Positions 1 to 10,778 of a DNA stretch of 64,000 nucleotides are shown here, piece by piece. The notes beneath the pieces were generated by a model. It was not told the DNA's origin, did no database searches, and saw only the letters and a list, made by a program, of their open reading frames with translations. A program made the position numbers and the translations under genes. This DNA is from Gammaproteobacteria bacterium 28-57-27. Its GTDB lineage: Bacteria; Pseudomonadota; Gammaproteobacteria; Halothiobacillales; Halothiobacillaceae. The stretch spans positions 1 through 64,000 of the forward strand of contig NCGK01000002.1 in the NCBI GenBank assembly GCA_002281735.1, in the 5' to 3' direction. Numbering within the stretch: position 1 is the stretch's first letter; each line of letters starts with the position of its first letter.

Positions 1-105
1 GAATATATTGAACTTGAATTAAAATCATCAGAAACAAGTGGTCTAGTTAAATTTAATGATAATGGCATTCAAAGTGTATATGTTGTCATGCCTATGCGAA
101 TCTGA
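1..105 (+). CDS. dnaN: DNA polymerase III sliding clamp (beta subunit), C-terminal end only
   Basis: Frame 1 is open from the window edge for 34 codons and ends in VYVVMPMRI before TGA. The VMPMR(L/I) ending is the family's conserved C-terminus. The clamp encircles DNA and tethers DNA polymerase III. Only the tail is present. It lies 3 nt ahead of recF, the usual dnaA-dnaN-recF-gyrB order, so the replication origin should lie a few kilobases to the left, outside the window. The fragment is strongly AT-rich, like recF. Confidence 0.85.
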   Translation, partial: EYIELELKSSETSGLVKFNDNGIQSVYVVMPMRI

Positions 106-108
106 TTT

Positions 109-1185
109 ATGATAATTAACTCACTTCACTTGGAAAATTTGCGTAACATAAAAAGTGCAAGTATTTCATTAGGTGAAGGTGTTAATGTATTTTTAGGTGT
201 TAATGGATCTGGGAAAAGCTCGTTGTTAGAATCCGCGCATGTTCTTGCAACGGGTAAAAGTTTTAGAACATCTAAAATTGATAATCTAAAAAATTTTGAT
301 AGTGATTATTTTACGATTTCTTCAAATATAAAAAGAAATGGTCTAATAAAAACGGTTGGGTTTCGTAAAGATAAATCAAGTTTCGATATTAGGGTGAATG
401 CAAAAAATGTAAATCGTTTGTCTGAGCTGGCGCTTAATTTCTCACTCGTTACATTTCATTCTAATTCTATATTTCTAATTGAAGGTGAGCCACAATACCG
501 TAGGCGTTATATTGATTGGTGGCTTTTTCATTCCGAAAATAAATTTTATTCAGAGTGGTTACGTTATCAAAAATTATTGAAACAACGGAATGCTGCATTA
601 CGAAAAGAAATTTCTTATATGCATGTATGGGAAGAATCATTAGCAGAATCTGGTGAAATCCTGAATTTATTTAGAAAATCAGCCGTAGAAATATTGATGG
701 ATGAGCTTATCAGTTTAATAAATAATAATAATTATTCATCATTGCTTTCTGGTTTTTCATGGCAATATAATTATGGTTGGCCAAAAGATGAAACACTAGC
801 TTCGTCACTAAAGAGAAATAGACAAAGAGATATTCAATATGGTTTTACTTCAGTAGGGCCGCATCGAAGTGATCTCCGATTTTTATTTCATGGGAAGGAC
901 GCAAAAGACATGCTTTCACGTGGCCAACAAAAAACTTTATCTTTACTCATGTTGATGGCGTTAGCGTCTATTCACAAAAAGTTATTAAACGAAACACCTG
1001 CATTCATGGTCGATGATATTTCTTCGGAATTGGATAGCGCTCATCGTTACAACCTAATCGAACAAATTATAGATTTTGGTGGGCAGTTATTACTCACAGC
1101 CATTGATGAAAATGATTTAAAAATCGCAACGTCGACACCAATTAGTAAGTTTGTGCTCCAGGAAGGCGAGGTTCTCGTGCTATGA
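109..1185 (+). CDS. recF: DNA replication and repair protein RecF
   Basis: RecF is an SMC-like ATPase that helps RecO and RecR load RecA at single-strand gaps and stalled forks. The 358-residue product is of normal family length. Walker A is GVNGSGKSS at residues 30-38, an ABC-type signature SRGQQKT begins near residue 270, and Walker B with its extension (FMVDDISSELD) lies near 299-309. The ATG at 109 follows the dnaN stop by 3 nt, so translation is probably coupled. Base composition is very AT-rich (one sampled line, 661-720, has 17 G/C in 60) and the protein is rich in Lys, Asn and Ile, unlike most of the window. Confidence 0.97.
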   Translation: MIINSLHLENLRNIKSASISLGEGVNVFLGVNGSGKSSLLESAHVLATGKSFRTSKIDNLKNFDSDYFTISSNIKRNGLIKTVGFRKDKSSFDIRVNAKNVNRLSELALNFSLVTFHSNSIFLIEGEPQYRRRYIDWWLFHSENKFYSEWLRYQKLLKQRNAALRKEISYMHVWEESLAESGEILNLFRKSAVEILMDELISLINNNNYSSLLSGFSWQYNYGWPKDETLASSLKRNRQRDIQYGFTSVGPHRSDLRFLFHGKDAKDMLSRGQQKTLSLLMLMALASIHKKLLNETPAFMVDDISSELDSAHRYNLIEQIIDFGGQLLLTAIDENDLKIATSTPISKFVLQEGEVLVL

Positions 1186-1198
1186 TCGTGAACATTGA

Positions 1199-3673
<2,475 letters not shown>

Positions 3674-3695
3674 TATTGATTTTGAGACGTTGGAG

Positions 3696-6575
3696 ATGAG
3701 CTTGCTTCATGAGGCTTTCGATAGCGAAATTCAGCAAGCTTTGCTCAGATTGTCTGAGCAGGATCGTCAATACATTGTTGGACACCCGGATGCAGCACGC
3801 TCTTATCCATTGGTTTTTGCGGCCAGTCCTTTTATTGTTGAATCACTTGTTCGTCAAAAAGATTTAATATCCGACCTCATTCAAAGCCACGATTTATTCT
3901 CTTCCTATGATGGAATCAGGCTAAAAAAAAGCCTTTCGCATTGTTTAACTAAAATTCACGATGAAGCTGGATTATTGCGGGCTTTGCGCCAATTCCGCCG
4001 TCGTGAAATGGTGCGGATTGCTTGGCGTGATTTAGCAGGCTGGGCCGATACTACTGAAACTTTACGTGAGCTAACATGGTTGGCGGACGCAGCTGTGCAA
4101 GGCGCTCTGGAATGGTGGAGCTCACAATTACAGCTTCGTTACGGTCAGCCGCGTGATAGTTTGGGTAATCCTGTCGGTTTGGTTGTGCTCGGCATGGGCA
4201 AGCTCGGCGGGCATGAACTTAACTTTTCATCCGATATTGATTTGATTTTTGCCTTTGATGATGAAGGTGAAACCGACGGCGCTAAATCGCTCGATAATAG
4301 TGAATTTTTTACCCGCCTTGGCCAGCGCTTGATTCGTGCGATTGATGCATTAACCGAAGATGGTTTTGTGTTTCGCGTGGATATGCGTTTACGTCCTTGG
4401 GGTGATGAAGGCCCCTTGGCCTTAACCTTTGAGCAGATGGAGCTGTATTACACGCTGCATGGCCGTGAGTGGGAACGTTATGCGCTCATTAAGGCGCGTC
4501 CCATGGCGGGTGATTTGGCGGCGGGCGAGCGTTTGATGCAACAGCTGAGGCCTTTTGTTTATCGGCGCTATTTGGATTACGGTGCGTTTGGTCAGTTGCG
4601 CGAAATGAAGAGCTTGATTGAGCGCGAAATGGCCAAAAAAGGCATGCGCGACAACATAAAACTTGGCCCAGGAGGAATTCGTGAAGTCGAGTTTATTGGC
4701 CAAGTATTTCAGCTTTTACGCGGTGGACGTGAAGCGGCGCTTCAGCAGCGCAGTATTTTGAACATACTGCGTGTTTTAGCAGATGACGGTATTTTAAGCG
4801 GCGAAGAGTTGCATACTCTCACGCAGGGTTACGATGTTTTGCGTCGGGTGGAAAATCGCTTACAGGCGGCGCGCGATCAGCAAACCCAACTTTTACCCGA
4901 AGCCCCCCATGAGCAATTGCGCCTTGCCTTGAGCATGGGTTATGCAGATTGGAATGCTTTTATTCAAGCCTTAAACCACTTACGTGCTGAAATTCATCAT
5001 ATTTTTCGCCGGGTATTTCGAGTGCTTGATGACAGCACGCCGAATGAAAGCTCCCTTTTGGATGAACTATGTCGCGGTGCACTGCATGGCGATGTTGCTG
5101 AAAATACTTTGCTTGCCGAGGGTTTTCGCCAAGATCAGGTCGCTCCGGTGCTTGCTTTGCTGCAAGAATTTTTGCAAGAACGCTTCATACATAGCTTGAG
5201 TGATACAGCGCATGCACGCTTGATGCAGCTTCTGCCGCGTGTTTTGCGCGCGGTTACTGCCTCACCGCAAGTGCTAGAGATTCTCCCACGCTTGTTTGCC
5301 CTGCTGACGCGCATTGGAGGGCGCAGCGTCTATTTGGCGCTGCTGCTGGAAAACCCGCCCGCGCTGGATCAATTGGTGCGCCTGATTGCTTCCAGCCCCT
5401 GGATTGCCGGGCAGCTTACGCGCCACCCCATTTTGTTGGACGAGTTGCTGAATGCACGCGCCTTGTATGCGCCGCCCAACGCGGATGAGCTACGTCTTGA
5501 GTTGCGCGATATGTTGGCGAATGTGGCGGATGGCGACATTGAGCGCCAAATGGATGAGCTGCGCCGCTTCAAACAAATCAATATGTTACGTGTGGCAGCG
5601 GCCGACATCATGGATGTTTTGCCGATTATGCAGGTTAGCGATCACCTCACTTGGATGGCTGAAAGCGTGCTTGATGAGGTTTATCGAGAATCCCTGCGTG
5701 AACTGGTTCAGCGGCATGGCTCGCCCGCTTGCCTGGTTAATGGTCAGGCCTACGCGCCCGGTCTTGCGGTGATTGGTTACGGCAAACTCGGAGGCTTGGA
5801 GCTCGGCTACGGTTCGGATTTGGATATTGTTTTTCTGCACGATTCGGCGGGTGAACAGCAAGAAACCGACGGCGATAAAACCATAGACAATGCGCAGTTT
5901 TTTGCTCGCGTCACCCAAAAAATGATTTCGCGCATGACGACGCAAACCCCCGCCGGTATTTTGTACGAGATTGATACTCGCCTGCGCCCCGATGGAGCCT
6001 CGGGTTTATTGGTTTCAAGCCTGAGTTCGTTTGCAGATTACCAGCTTCATCATGCCTGGGTTTGGGAACATCAAGCCTTGGCCCGGGCGCGCTGGGTGGC
6101 GGGTGAGCCGAGCATCAAAGCGGCGTTTGAAGCGGTGCGTCGACAGGTTCTGTGCCAAGCGCGAGATGCGCAAGGTTTGCGTGCCAGCGTGGTAGAAATG
6201 CGCCAAAAAATGCGCGCCGAACTGGATCAAAAAGACCCAACAAAATTTCATATCAAAACCGGCGTCGGTGGCCTGACAGACATTGAGTTTATCGTTCAAT
6301 ATCATCTGCTTGCCTATGCGCACGCACATCCGAACATCGTGCGCTGGACTGACAATATTCGCCAACTGCAAGACCTTGCACAGTCCGGGATTCTTGAGAT
6401 CGAAGAAAGTGCCAAACTGGCCGAGATTTACCGCCGCCTGCGTGATCGAGGGCATCGCCTTGCGCTGGAAAGCCGCAAAACCCTTATTGATGCGCAGGAA
6501 TTCGAGCAAGAGCGCGCGTTTGTGCGCGAAGTCTGGCTGCGCAGGATGGAGCCTGACGCGGCTTCCATGCCATAA
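3696..6575 (+). CDS. glnE: Bifunctional glutamine synthetase adenylyltransferase / adenylyl-removing enzyme
   Basis: GlnE adds AMP to and removes it from glutamine synthetase, under control of the PII protein GlnB (encoded at 27.9 kb). It has two nucleotidyltransferase domains. The N-terminal de-adenylylating one has GMGKLGGHELNFSSDIDL from residue 166 and GPGGIREVEF. The C-terminal adenylylating one has GYGKLGGLELGYGSDLDIV from residue 694 and GVGGLTDIEF. The length of about 959 aa matches the family. The start is TTG 3690 or ATG 3696; a GAGA about 8 nt before 3696 favours the ATG. It follows gyrB by 22 nt. GC content rises visibly from the first to the second half of the gene. Confidence 0.97.
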   Translation: MSLLHEAFDSEIQQALLRLSEQDRQYIVGHPDAARSYPLVFAASPFIVESLVRQKDLISDLIQSHDLFSSYDGIRLKKSLSHCLTKIHDEAGLLRALRQFRRREMVRIAWRDLAGWADTTETLRELTWLADAAVQGALEWWSSQLQLRYGQPRDSLGNPVGLVVLGMGKLGGHELNFSSDIDLIFAFDDEGETDGAKSLDNSEFFTRLGQRLIRAIDALTEDGFVFRVDMRLRPWGDEGPLALTFEQMELYYTLHGREWERYALIKARPMAGDLAAGERLMQQLRPFVYRRYLDYGAFGQLREMKSLIEREMAKKGMRDNIKLGPGGIREVEFIGQVFQLLRGGREAALQQRSILNILRVLADDGILSGEELHTLTQGYDVLRRVENRLQAARDQQTQLLPEAPHEQLRLALSMGYADWNAFIQALNHLRAEIHHIFRRVFRVLDDSTPNESSLLDELCRGALHGDVAENTLLAEGFRQDQVAPVLALLQEFLQERFIHSLSDTAHARLMQLLPRVLRAVTASPQVLEILPRLFALLTRIGGRSVYLALLLENPPALDQLVRLIASSPWIAGQLTRHPILLDELLNARALYAPPNADELRLELRDMLANVADGDIERQMDELRRFKQINMLRVAAADIMDVLPIMQVSDHLTWMAESVLDEVYRESLRELVQRHGSPACLVNGQAYAPGLAVIGYGKLGGLELGYGSDLDIVFLHDSAGEQQETDGDKTIDNAQFFARVTQKMISRMTTQTPAGILYEIDTRLRPDGASGLLVSSLSSFADYQLHHAWVWEHQALARARWVAGEPSIKAAFEAVRRQVLCQARDAQGLRASVVEMRQKMRAELDQKDPTKFHIKTGVGGLTDIEFIVQYHLLAYAHAHPNIVRWTDNIRQLQDLAQSGILEIEESAKLAEIYRRLRDRGHRLALESRKTLIDAQEFEQERAFVREVWLRRMEPDAASMP

Positions 6576-6647
6576 TTCCGAAATATTTAGAGCGGCGATT
6601 TTTAGGCCAATAATTTTCAGGCCAGCAAATTTCAGGAGTTTATTGAG

Positions 6648-7580
6648 ATGGCAACCCTCCCCACCATGGCTGACCGCGACGGTCTCATTTGGTATGACGG
6701 TCAAATGGTTGACTGGCGTGGTGCCACCACCCACGTTCTTACGCACACCTTGCACTATGGCATGGGCGTATTTGAAGGCGTGCGCGCCTACAAAACCGAC
6801 AAGGGCACGGCCATCTTCCGCCTGCAAGACCACACAAAACGTCTGCTTAATTCGGCTAAAATCCTGCGTATGAATGTTCCGTGGGGTGCCGACGAACTCA
6901 ACGCTGCACAGTGTGCGGCGGTGCGCGAAAACAAGCTCGAATCCGCCTACATGCGCCCGATGTGCTTTTACGGCGCCGAAGGCATGGGCTTGCGTGCGGA
7001 CAATCTGCAAGTTCACGCCATCGTTGCTGCCTGGACTTGGGGTGCCTACCTTGGTGCGGAAAACATGGAGCGCGGCATCCGTGTGAAGACCTCCTCCTTC
7101 ACCCGCCACCATGTCAACATCACCATGTGCAAGGCCAAAGCCAACGGCAATTACATGAACTCCATGTTGGCGCTGCGCGAAGCACTGCAAGATGGCTACG
7201 ATGAAGCCATGTTGCTCGATGCTGAAGGCTATGTCGCCGAAGGTTCGGGTGAAAACATCTTTATTGTGCGTGATGGCGTTATTTTCACCCCTGATTTGAC
7301 CTCAGCATTGGACGGTATCACCCGCCAGACTATTTTCACCCTTGCCACCGAACTAGGTTTTAAAATCGTCGAAAAACGCATCACCCGTGACGAAGTGTAT
7401 ATTGCCGACGAAGCCTTCTTTACGGGCACCGCCGCCGAAGTTACGCCCATCCGCGAAGTGGACAACCGACCCATAGGCTCAGGCACACGCGGCCCGATCA
7501 CCGAGCGTTTGCAAACACTGTTCTTCGATGTTGTTCACGGCCGCAGCCCGGCGCACCTAGGCTGGCTCACCCTCGTTTGA
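6648..7580 (+). CDS. ilvE: Branched-chain amino acid aminotransferase
   Basis: A PLP-dependent class IV (fold IV) transaminase that exchanges amino groups between glutamate and the keto acids of Leu, Ile and Val. The 310-residue length fits IlvE. The likely Schiff-base lysine is Lys164 in CKAKANGNYMNS, which aligns with AAKAGGNYLSS of the E. coli enzyme. HTLHYGMGVFEGVRAY near the N-terminus and AEGSGENIF in the C-terminal half are typical of the family. AGGAG lies about 10 nt ahead of the ATG. The 70 nt before the gene hold three imperfect copies of a TTTTCAGGCCA-like string. It is followed after 10 nt by the zf-CHCC gene, a pairing common in proteobacteria. Confidence 0.96.
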   Translation: MATLPTMADRDGLIWYDGQMVDWRGATTHVLTHTLHYGMGVFEGVRAYKTDKGTAIFRLQDHTKRLLNSAKILRMNVPWGADELNAAQCAAVRENKLESAYMRPMCFYGAEGMGLRADNLQVHAIVAAWTWGAYLGAENMERGIRVKTSSFTRHHVNITMCKAKANGNYMNSMLALREALQDGYDEAMLLDAEGYVAEGSGENIFIVRDGVIFTPDLTSALDGITRQTIFTLATELGFKIVEKRITRDEVYIADEAFFTGTAAEVTPIREVDNRPIGSGTRGPITERLQTLFFDVVHGRSPAHLGWLTLV

Positions 7581-7590
7581 GAGTAATCGC

Positions 7591-7803
7591 ATGAATCCCA
7601 ACACCGCGGCTCACCCGCAAGACTTCAAAACGCCGAATACCTTAAAAGCGATTCAGGTTAGCCGTAGTGACTTGCCGGTGCATTGCCCGCGCGACGGCGA
7701 AAGCCTGTGGAACTCGCATCCGCGCGTGTACATTCCGGTGGAAGAAAACGGCGGTCAGGCGCGTTGTATTTACTGCGGCGCGTTGTACGAATTGGTCGAT
7801 TGA
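7591..7803 (+). CDS. zf-CHCC family small zinc-finger protein
   Basis: A 70-residue protein with the zf-CHCC signature: VHCPRDGE, then HPRVYIPV, then ARCIYCGALYEL. The putative zinc ligands are the Cys in HCPRDG, a nearby His, and the two Cys of CIYCG. The family is related to the C-terminal part of the mitochondrial complex I subunit NDUFS6; its bacterial role is not established. The ATG follows ilvE by 10 nt with a purine-rich GAGAG upstream. Adjacency of ilvE, this gene and an LPS heptose locus is recurrent in beta- and gammaproteobacteria; here the LPS genes start only about 2.4 kb later. Confidence 0.88.
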   Translation: MNPNTAAHPQDFKTPNTLKAIQVSRSDLPVHCPRDGESLWNSHPRVYIPVEENGGQARCIYCGALYELVD

Positions 7804-7809
7804 TTCCCT

Positions 7810-7866
7810 TGTAGAAGACCCGTTCTCGGGGCGATGCCTATTCGCGGCGGGGACGCCGCTCCTACA
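7810..7866. repeat. Intergenic palindromic repeat (GCCGCTCCTACA type), copy A
   Basis: A 57-bp segment starting TGTAGAAGACC and ending GGGACGCCGCTCCTACA. It resembles the segment at 31289-31356: both have a TGTRGRA-type start, a CTCGGSGCGATGC core and a CTCCTACA end. Internally GGCGGGGACGCC can fold. I read it as a dispersed REP/ERIC-like intergenic repeat. It ends 4 nt before the probable ribosome site of the next small gene. Confidence 0.6.
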
Positions 7867-7886
7867 GTCTGGAGGCGAGGCGCCCC

Positions 7887-8021
7887 ATGCAACTTCTGCT
7901 CAACAATCCCCTCTGGATCGTCATTATCGTGGTGACGATTCTGTTGCACGCCGCCTTTTTTATCGGCTTTCGGCGTGTGATGCGTAAGGCTAAGGAAGAG
8001 CAGGCGAATGACGGGGCATAA
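7887..8021 (+). CDS. Hypothetical 44-residue single-span membrane protein
   Basis: A short open frame starting ATG 7887 and ending TAA 8019-8021. The product is MQLLLNNPLWIVIIVVTILL, then HAAFFIGFRRVMRKAKEE and a short acidic tail. It looks like one N-terminal membrane helix (about residues 8-28) followed by a basic amphipathic stretch, so it would sit in the inner membrane with the charged tail in the cytoplasm by the positive-inside rule. GGAGG (7871-7875) and GAGG (7877-7880) lie upstream at workable spacing. I do not recognise a family. Its reality rests on the ribosome site and the sensible topology. Confidence 0.5.
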   Translation: MQLLLNNPLWIVIIVVTILLHAAFFIGFRRVMRKAKEEQANDGA

Positions 8022-8083
8022 TGCCAGCTCTACTTGTTTGGCAGAATGTGTAGCGTTTTACCGCCTGCTTTTAACAAATGAGG

Positions 8084-8620
8084 TCACGCTCCGGCTTCTT
8101 TCTTGATGTCATGAAAGAACCGAATTGCTTTTGCGTAAGCCTGTTCGAGTTCTGTACCTACCGCGCAATTTGAATGACTTGTTGTAAGCCATGCCAGCCG
8201 ATCAGTTGCTAGTTCTTGAACATTTTGGAGTTTATCCCTTAACTCAAGGGTAATCTGATGATTACGAGCGTACATGGTTTGGAGCCTAGTCAGTTCAGCG
8301 CGGAGTTCCACAGCTACTAGCTCCGTTTTCTCATATGAGGTCGTCATTGAGTGAATTTGCAATTGCCCCGGTCTGTCGTTCTCTTCATCGCAAGACAAAA
8401 ATACCTCACCATCTTGTGAATAGATATACAACTCTTCCCCGGATATCTTGGCCAAGTTCAAAAACTCGACAACTTCGCTTGTATTCTGGATTCCAAATGC
8501 GCGGAAATCCATGGCAAACGACTCAGAACGAAATCTAAAGGGTGTAACAAAGCGCACCTTAAGATCAGAGTTAGATAGCTCAAAATTGGACACGTAGTAA
8601 ATGCCGCACGGAAAACTCAT
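8084..8620 (-). CDS. Hypothetical protein, 178 aa, function unknown
   Basis: I do not recognise this gene. The product begins MSFPCGIYYVSNFELSNSD, has a mixed alpha/beta N-terminal half, then a helical region around ELVAVELRAELTRLQ that could form a short coiled coil, and ends KEAGA. There is no signal peptide or membrane span. I chose ATG 8620 because GAGG lies 9 nt upstream; the frame extends to an ATG at 8644 with no ribosome site. The gene is noticeably more AT-rich than its right-hand neighbours and sits alone on this strand between unrelated genes, which suggests an accessory or acquired gene. Confidence 0.6.
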   Translation of the reverse strand: MSFPCGIYYVSNFELSNSDLKVRFVTPFRFRSESFAMDFRAFGIQNTSEVVEFLNLAKISGEELYIYSQDGEVFLSCDEENDRPGQLQIHSMTTSYEKTELVAVELRAELTRLQTMYARNHQITLELRDKLQNVQELATDRLAWLTTSHSNCAVGTELEQAYAKAIRFFHDIKKEAGA

Positions 8621-8651
8621 GACCAGATACCTCAGAGTTAACATGTTTTAC

Positions 8652-8725
8652 GCAGACTGAACGGAGTCTGCATGAATCCTAACATTACGGAATAGTACGT
8701 GTAGCTTGGGCTGTAAATCCCAAGC
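8652..8725. other. Two intergenic hairpins upstream of the RlmN-like gene
   Basis: GCAGACT (8652-8658) pairs with AGTCTGC (8665-8671) across a 6-nt loop. GCTTGGG (8704-8710) pairs with CCCAAGC (8719-8725) across an 8-nt loop. The second is followed about 10 nt later by a T6 run, so it is only a poor match to an intrinsic terminator. They lie between the start of the leftward hypothetical gene and the start of the rightward RlmN-like gene, so they are probably leader or promoter-proximal structures. Their function is not evident. Confidence 0.45.
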
Positions 8726-8760
8726 CGTGCGTGAATATTTTTTGTTCTCCTCTTGGCAAT

Positions 8761-9795
8761 ATGCATACCAACCTCCCCATGCGCATCGAACACATCCGCC
8801 AACGCCTGCGTGCCCACGGTGCCTTGCCTTGCCACGAGCATCGGGTTTTGCAGTCTTGGGTGCAACTCAGGTCGCTGGATAACCGTTACAGCAAGGCGGA
8901 AGATTTTCTGCCCAAGGCTGTGCGTGCCGAATTACCCGCGTTGTTGGCCGAGCTGGAAGGGCTTGCTCGCGTGCGTTCGCGGCATGACGATGACGAAGGT
9001 TCGTCTCGGTTGCTGGTGGAGCTGGCCGACGGGCAGACGGTGGAAAGCGTGCTGCTGCCGCGTGATGGTCTGTGTGTTTCCACCCAAGTCGGCTGTGCAG
9101 TGGGCTGTACATTTTGCATGACCGGACGCGAGGGTCTTTTGCGCCAGCTGGGCAGCGCCGAGATCGTCGCCCAAGTGGTGTTGGCGCGGCGGCTGCGTGC
9201 GGTGAAGAAGGTGGTGTTTATGGGCATGGGCGAGCCTGCGCATAATCTGGACAACGTGCTTGAAGCCATCGAGTTGCTGGGCAAGGAAGGTGGCATCGGC
9301 CACAAGAATCTGGTGTTCTCTACGGTCGGTGACAGGCGTGTGTTCGAGCGCCTGCTGCAAGGCGCGGTCAAACCGGCTTTGGCGCTTTCGCTGCACACCA
9401 GCCGCGCCGAGCTGCGCGCGCAACTGCTGCCGAAGGCACCGCGCATCGACCCCGAGGAGCTGGTGGCGCTGGGTGAGGCCTATGCCCGCGCCACCGGTTA
9501 TCCAATCCAGTACCAGTGGACGCTGCTGGCAGGCATCAACGACAGCGCGGAGGAGATGGAGGGCATCGTTCGCCTGCTCTCCGGCAAGTACGCCATGATG
9601 AATCTGATCCCTTACAACACGGTGGATGCGCTGCCGTATCGCCGCCCTGACATGGCGCGCACCGCCGAGATGGTGCGCGCGCTGCACCGGCGCGGCATTC
9701 TGGCCAAGATGCGCAATTCTGCCGGTCAGGAGATTGACGGCGGCTGCGGGCAGTTGCGGGCAAGAACGCTGGTGCGGATGGATCTGCCTTGCTAG
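8761..9795 (+). CDS. RlmN/Cfr-family radical SAM RNA methyltransferase
   Basis: The radical-SAM cluster motif CAVGCTFC (Cys112, Cys116, Cys119) is preceded by CVSTQVG. GMGEPAHNLDNV and the C-terminal AGQEIDGGCGQL, which holds the second catalytic cysteine, are RlmN/Cfr hallmarks. Such enzymes methylate C2 (RlmN) or C8 (Cfr) of adenine in 23S rRNA; RlmN also acts on tRNA. At about 344 aa it is shorter than canonical RlmN and may be the second, less-studied paralogue found in many proteobacteria, so I give no symbol. The start is uncertain: GTG 8731, ATG 8761 and ATG 8779 are in frame and none has a clear ribosome site. The TAG stop lies inside the left end of the MITE at 9793-9957. Confidence 0.8.
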   Translation: MHTNLPMRIEHIRQRLRAHGALPCHEHRVLQSWVQLRSLDNRYSKAEDFLPKAVRAELPALLAELEGLARVRSRHDDDEGSSRLLVELADGQTVESVLLPRDGLCVSTQVGCAVGCTFCMTGREGLLRQLGSAEIVAQVVLARRLRAVKKVVFMGMGEPAHNLDNVLEAIELLGKEGGIGHKNLVFSTVGDRRVFERLLQGAVKPALALSLHTSRAELRAQLLPKAPRIDPEELVALGEAYARATGYPIQYQWTLLAGINDSAEEMEGIVRLLSGKYAMMNLIPYNTVDALPYRRPDMARTAEMVRALHRRGILAKMRNSAGQEIDGGCGQLRARTLVRMDLPC

Positions 9796-9957
9796 CAGCC
9801 TGTCGGGCTTTAGGAATCGCAGCGAAAATCTGGCTGGGCGAGGGCAGATTTTGACGATTTTGCAGGGCAATAGTGGGTTCTATTGCCCAAAAAAGCGGCG
9901 AAATATGCACCGTCCAGACGGATTTGCAGCCGATTCCTAAAGTCCGACAGGCTGCTA
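9793..9957. repeat. MITE-like element with 27-bp terminal inverted repeats
   Basis: A 165-bp element. Its left end TAGCAGCCTGTCGGGCTTTA... (9793-9819) matches the reverse complement of its right end (9931-9957) at 26 of 27 positions. Weaker complementarity continues inward, and the centre holds a perfect hairpin: GGGCAATAG (9865-9873) with CTATTGCCC (9880-9888). It contains no sensible gene. The outermost TAG on each strand is the stop codon of the neighbouring gene, RlmN-like on the left and VF530 on the right. I see no clear target-site duplication. It may also act as a bidirectional terminator. Confidence 0.8.
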
Positions 9958-10212
9958 ATCCGTTGGCTTGCCGGGTTGGTTGTTACGGCGGGCTTCACGC
10001 AGCATGAAAAGGTAAAGCCCCTCCACTTTCTCTCGCGCCCAAGGTGTTTTGCGCAAAAATTTCAGGCTGGATTGTATGCTCGGGCCATGGGTAAAGCAGC
10101 GCAGCGGAATGCGCTCGCCCAACTCGACCCAGCCATAGTGAGCCGCCAATGCGGTGACGATGGTTTCTAGCGTAAGGCCGTGCAGGGGGTTGTGGGGTTG
10201 CGTCATGTTCAT
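9955..10212 (-). CDS. VF530/DUF2132 family DNA-binding-like protein
   Basis: The 85-residue protein begins MNMTQPHNPLHGLTLETI and contains LVAHYGW-like AAHYGWVELGERI, CFTHGPSIQSSLKFLRKTPW and a basic C-terminus. These are the recognisable features of the small VF530/DUF2132 family, thought to bind DNA; its role is not established. The stop codon is the terminal TAG of the adjacent MITE, so the last residue or residues may have changed when the element arrived. It lies 14 nt downstream of gmhB on the same strand and may be the last gene of that leftward unit. Confidence 0.75.
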   Translation of the reverse strand: MNMTQPHNPLHGLTLETIVTALAAHYGWVELGERIPLRCFTHGPSIQSSLKFLRKTPWAREKVEGLYLFMLREARRNNQPGKPTD

Positions 10213-10226
10213 TGGTTGTACAAAAC

Positions 10227-10778
10227 TCAGCCGTGCAAAAGGAGATGATCGACGGCGGCGGAAAGATCATCAAACACCGGCGTATTTTCCGGCAGCCCGC
10301 CCTTGAGCAGCGTGCGCTCGCCCTTGCCGCTGCGCACCAGCATCGGGCGGGCGTTGACGGCAATGGCGGCTTCCAGGTCGCGCAGGCTGTCACCTATCAC
10401 TGGTACACCGACTAGGGAGCAGCCAAAGTGGGCGGCGATTTCTTGGTACATGCCCGGCAGTGGCTTGCGGCAGGTGCTGATCTCATCGGGGCCATGTGGA
10501 CAGTAGACGAGGTAATCCACGCGCCCGCCGAGTGCAGCGAGCAGCGCGCGCATTTTCTGGTGCATGGCGTGCAGGGCGTCTTCTGTGTACAAGCCGCGCG
10601 CCAGTCCCGATTGGTTGGTGGCGACTGTGACCGTCCATCCGGCCTGGGTGAGGCGCGCCATGGCTTCCAGGCTTCCCGGCAGCGGAATCCATTCATCCAC
10701 GGACTTGATGAAGTCGTCGGAGTCCTGGTTAATCACCCCGTCGCGGTCGAGGATGACCAGTTTGGAGCAAGGCTTCAT
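10227..10778 (-). CDS. gmhB: D-glycero-beta-D-manno-heptose-1,7-bisphosphate 7-phosphatase
   Basis: A HAD-superfamily phosphatase that removes the 7-phosphate in ADP-heptose synthesis for the LPS inner core. Visible motifs are LDRDGVIN (nucleophile and acid Asp), [15 protein letters not shown] and [12 protein letters not shown]. The 183-residue length is typical. I start it at ATG 10778, which overlaps the gmhA stop by 4 nt (ATGA); the longer open frame to 10844 is unlikely. One oddity: the zinc loop usually reads C-x-H ... C-x-C-R-K-P, but here it is [14 protein letters not shown], with Ser where the third Cys is expected. Confidence 0.93.
   Translation of the reverse strand: MKPCSKLVILDRDGVINQDSDDFIKSVDEWIPLPGSLEAMARLTQAGWTVTVATNQSGLARGLYTEDALHAMHQKMRALLAALGGRVDYLVYCPHGPDEISTCRKPLPGMYQEIAAHFGCSLVGVPVIGDSLRDLEAAIAVNARPMLVRSGKGERTLLKGGLPENTPVFDDLSAAVDHLLLHG

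Noticed and set aside
6015-7190. Open frame of 391 codons on the minus strand spanning the glnE/ilvE junction
   Set aside because: It crosses two real plus-strand genes and their ribosome site and has no recognisable features.
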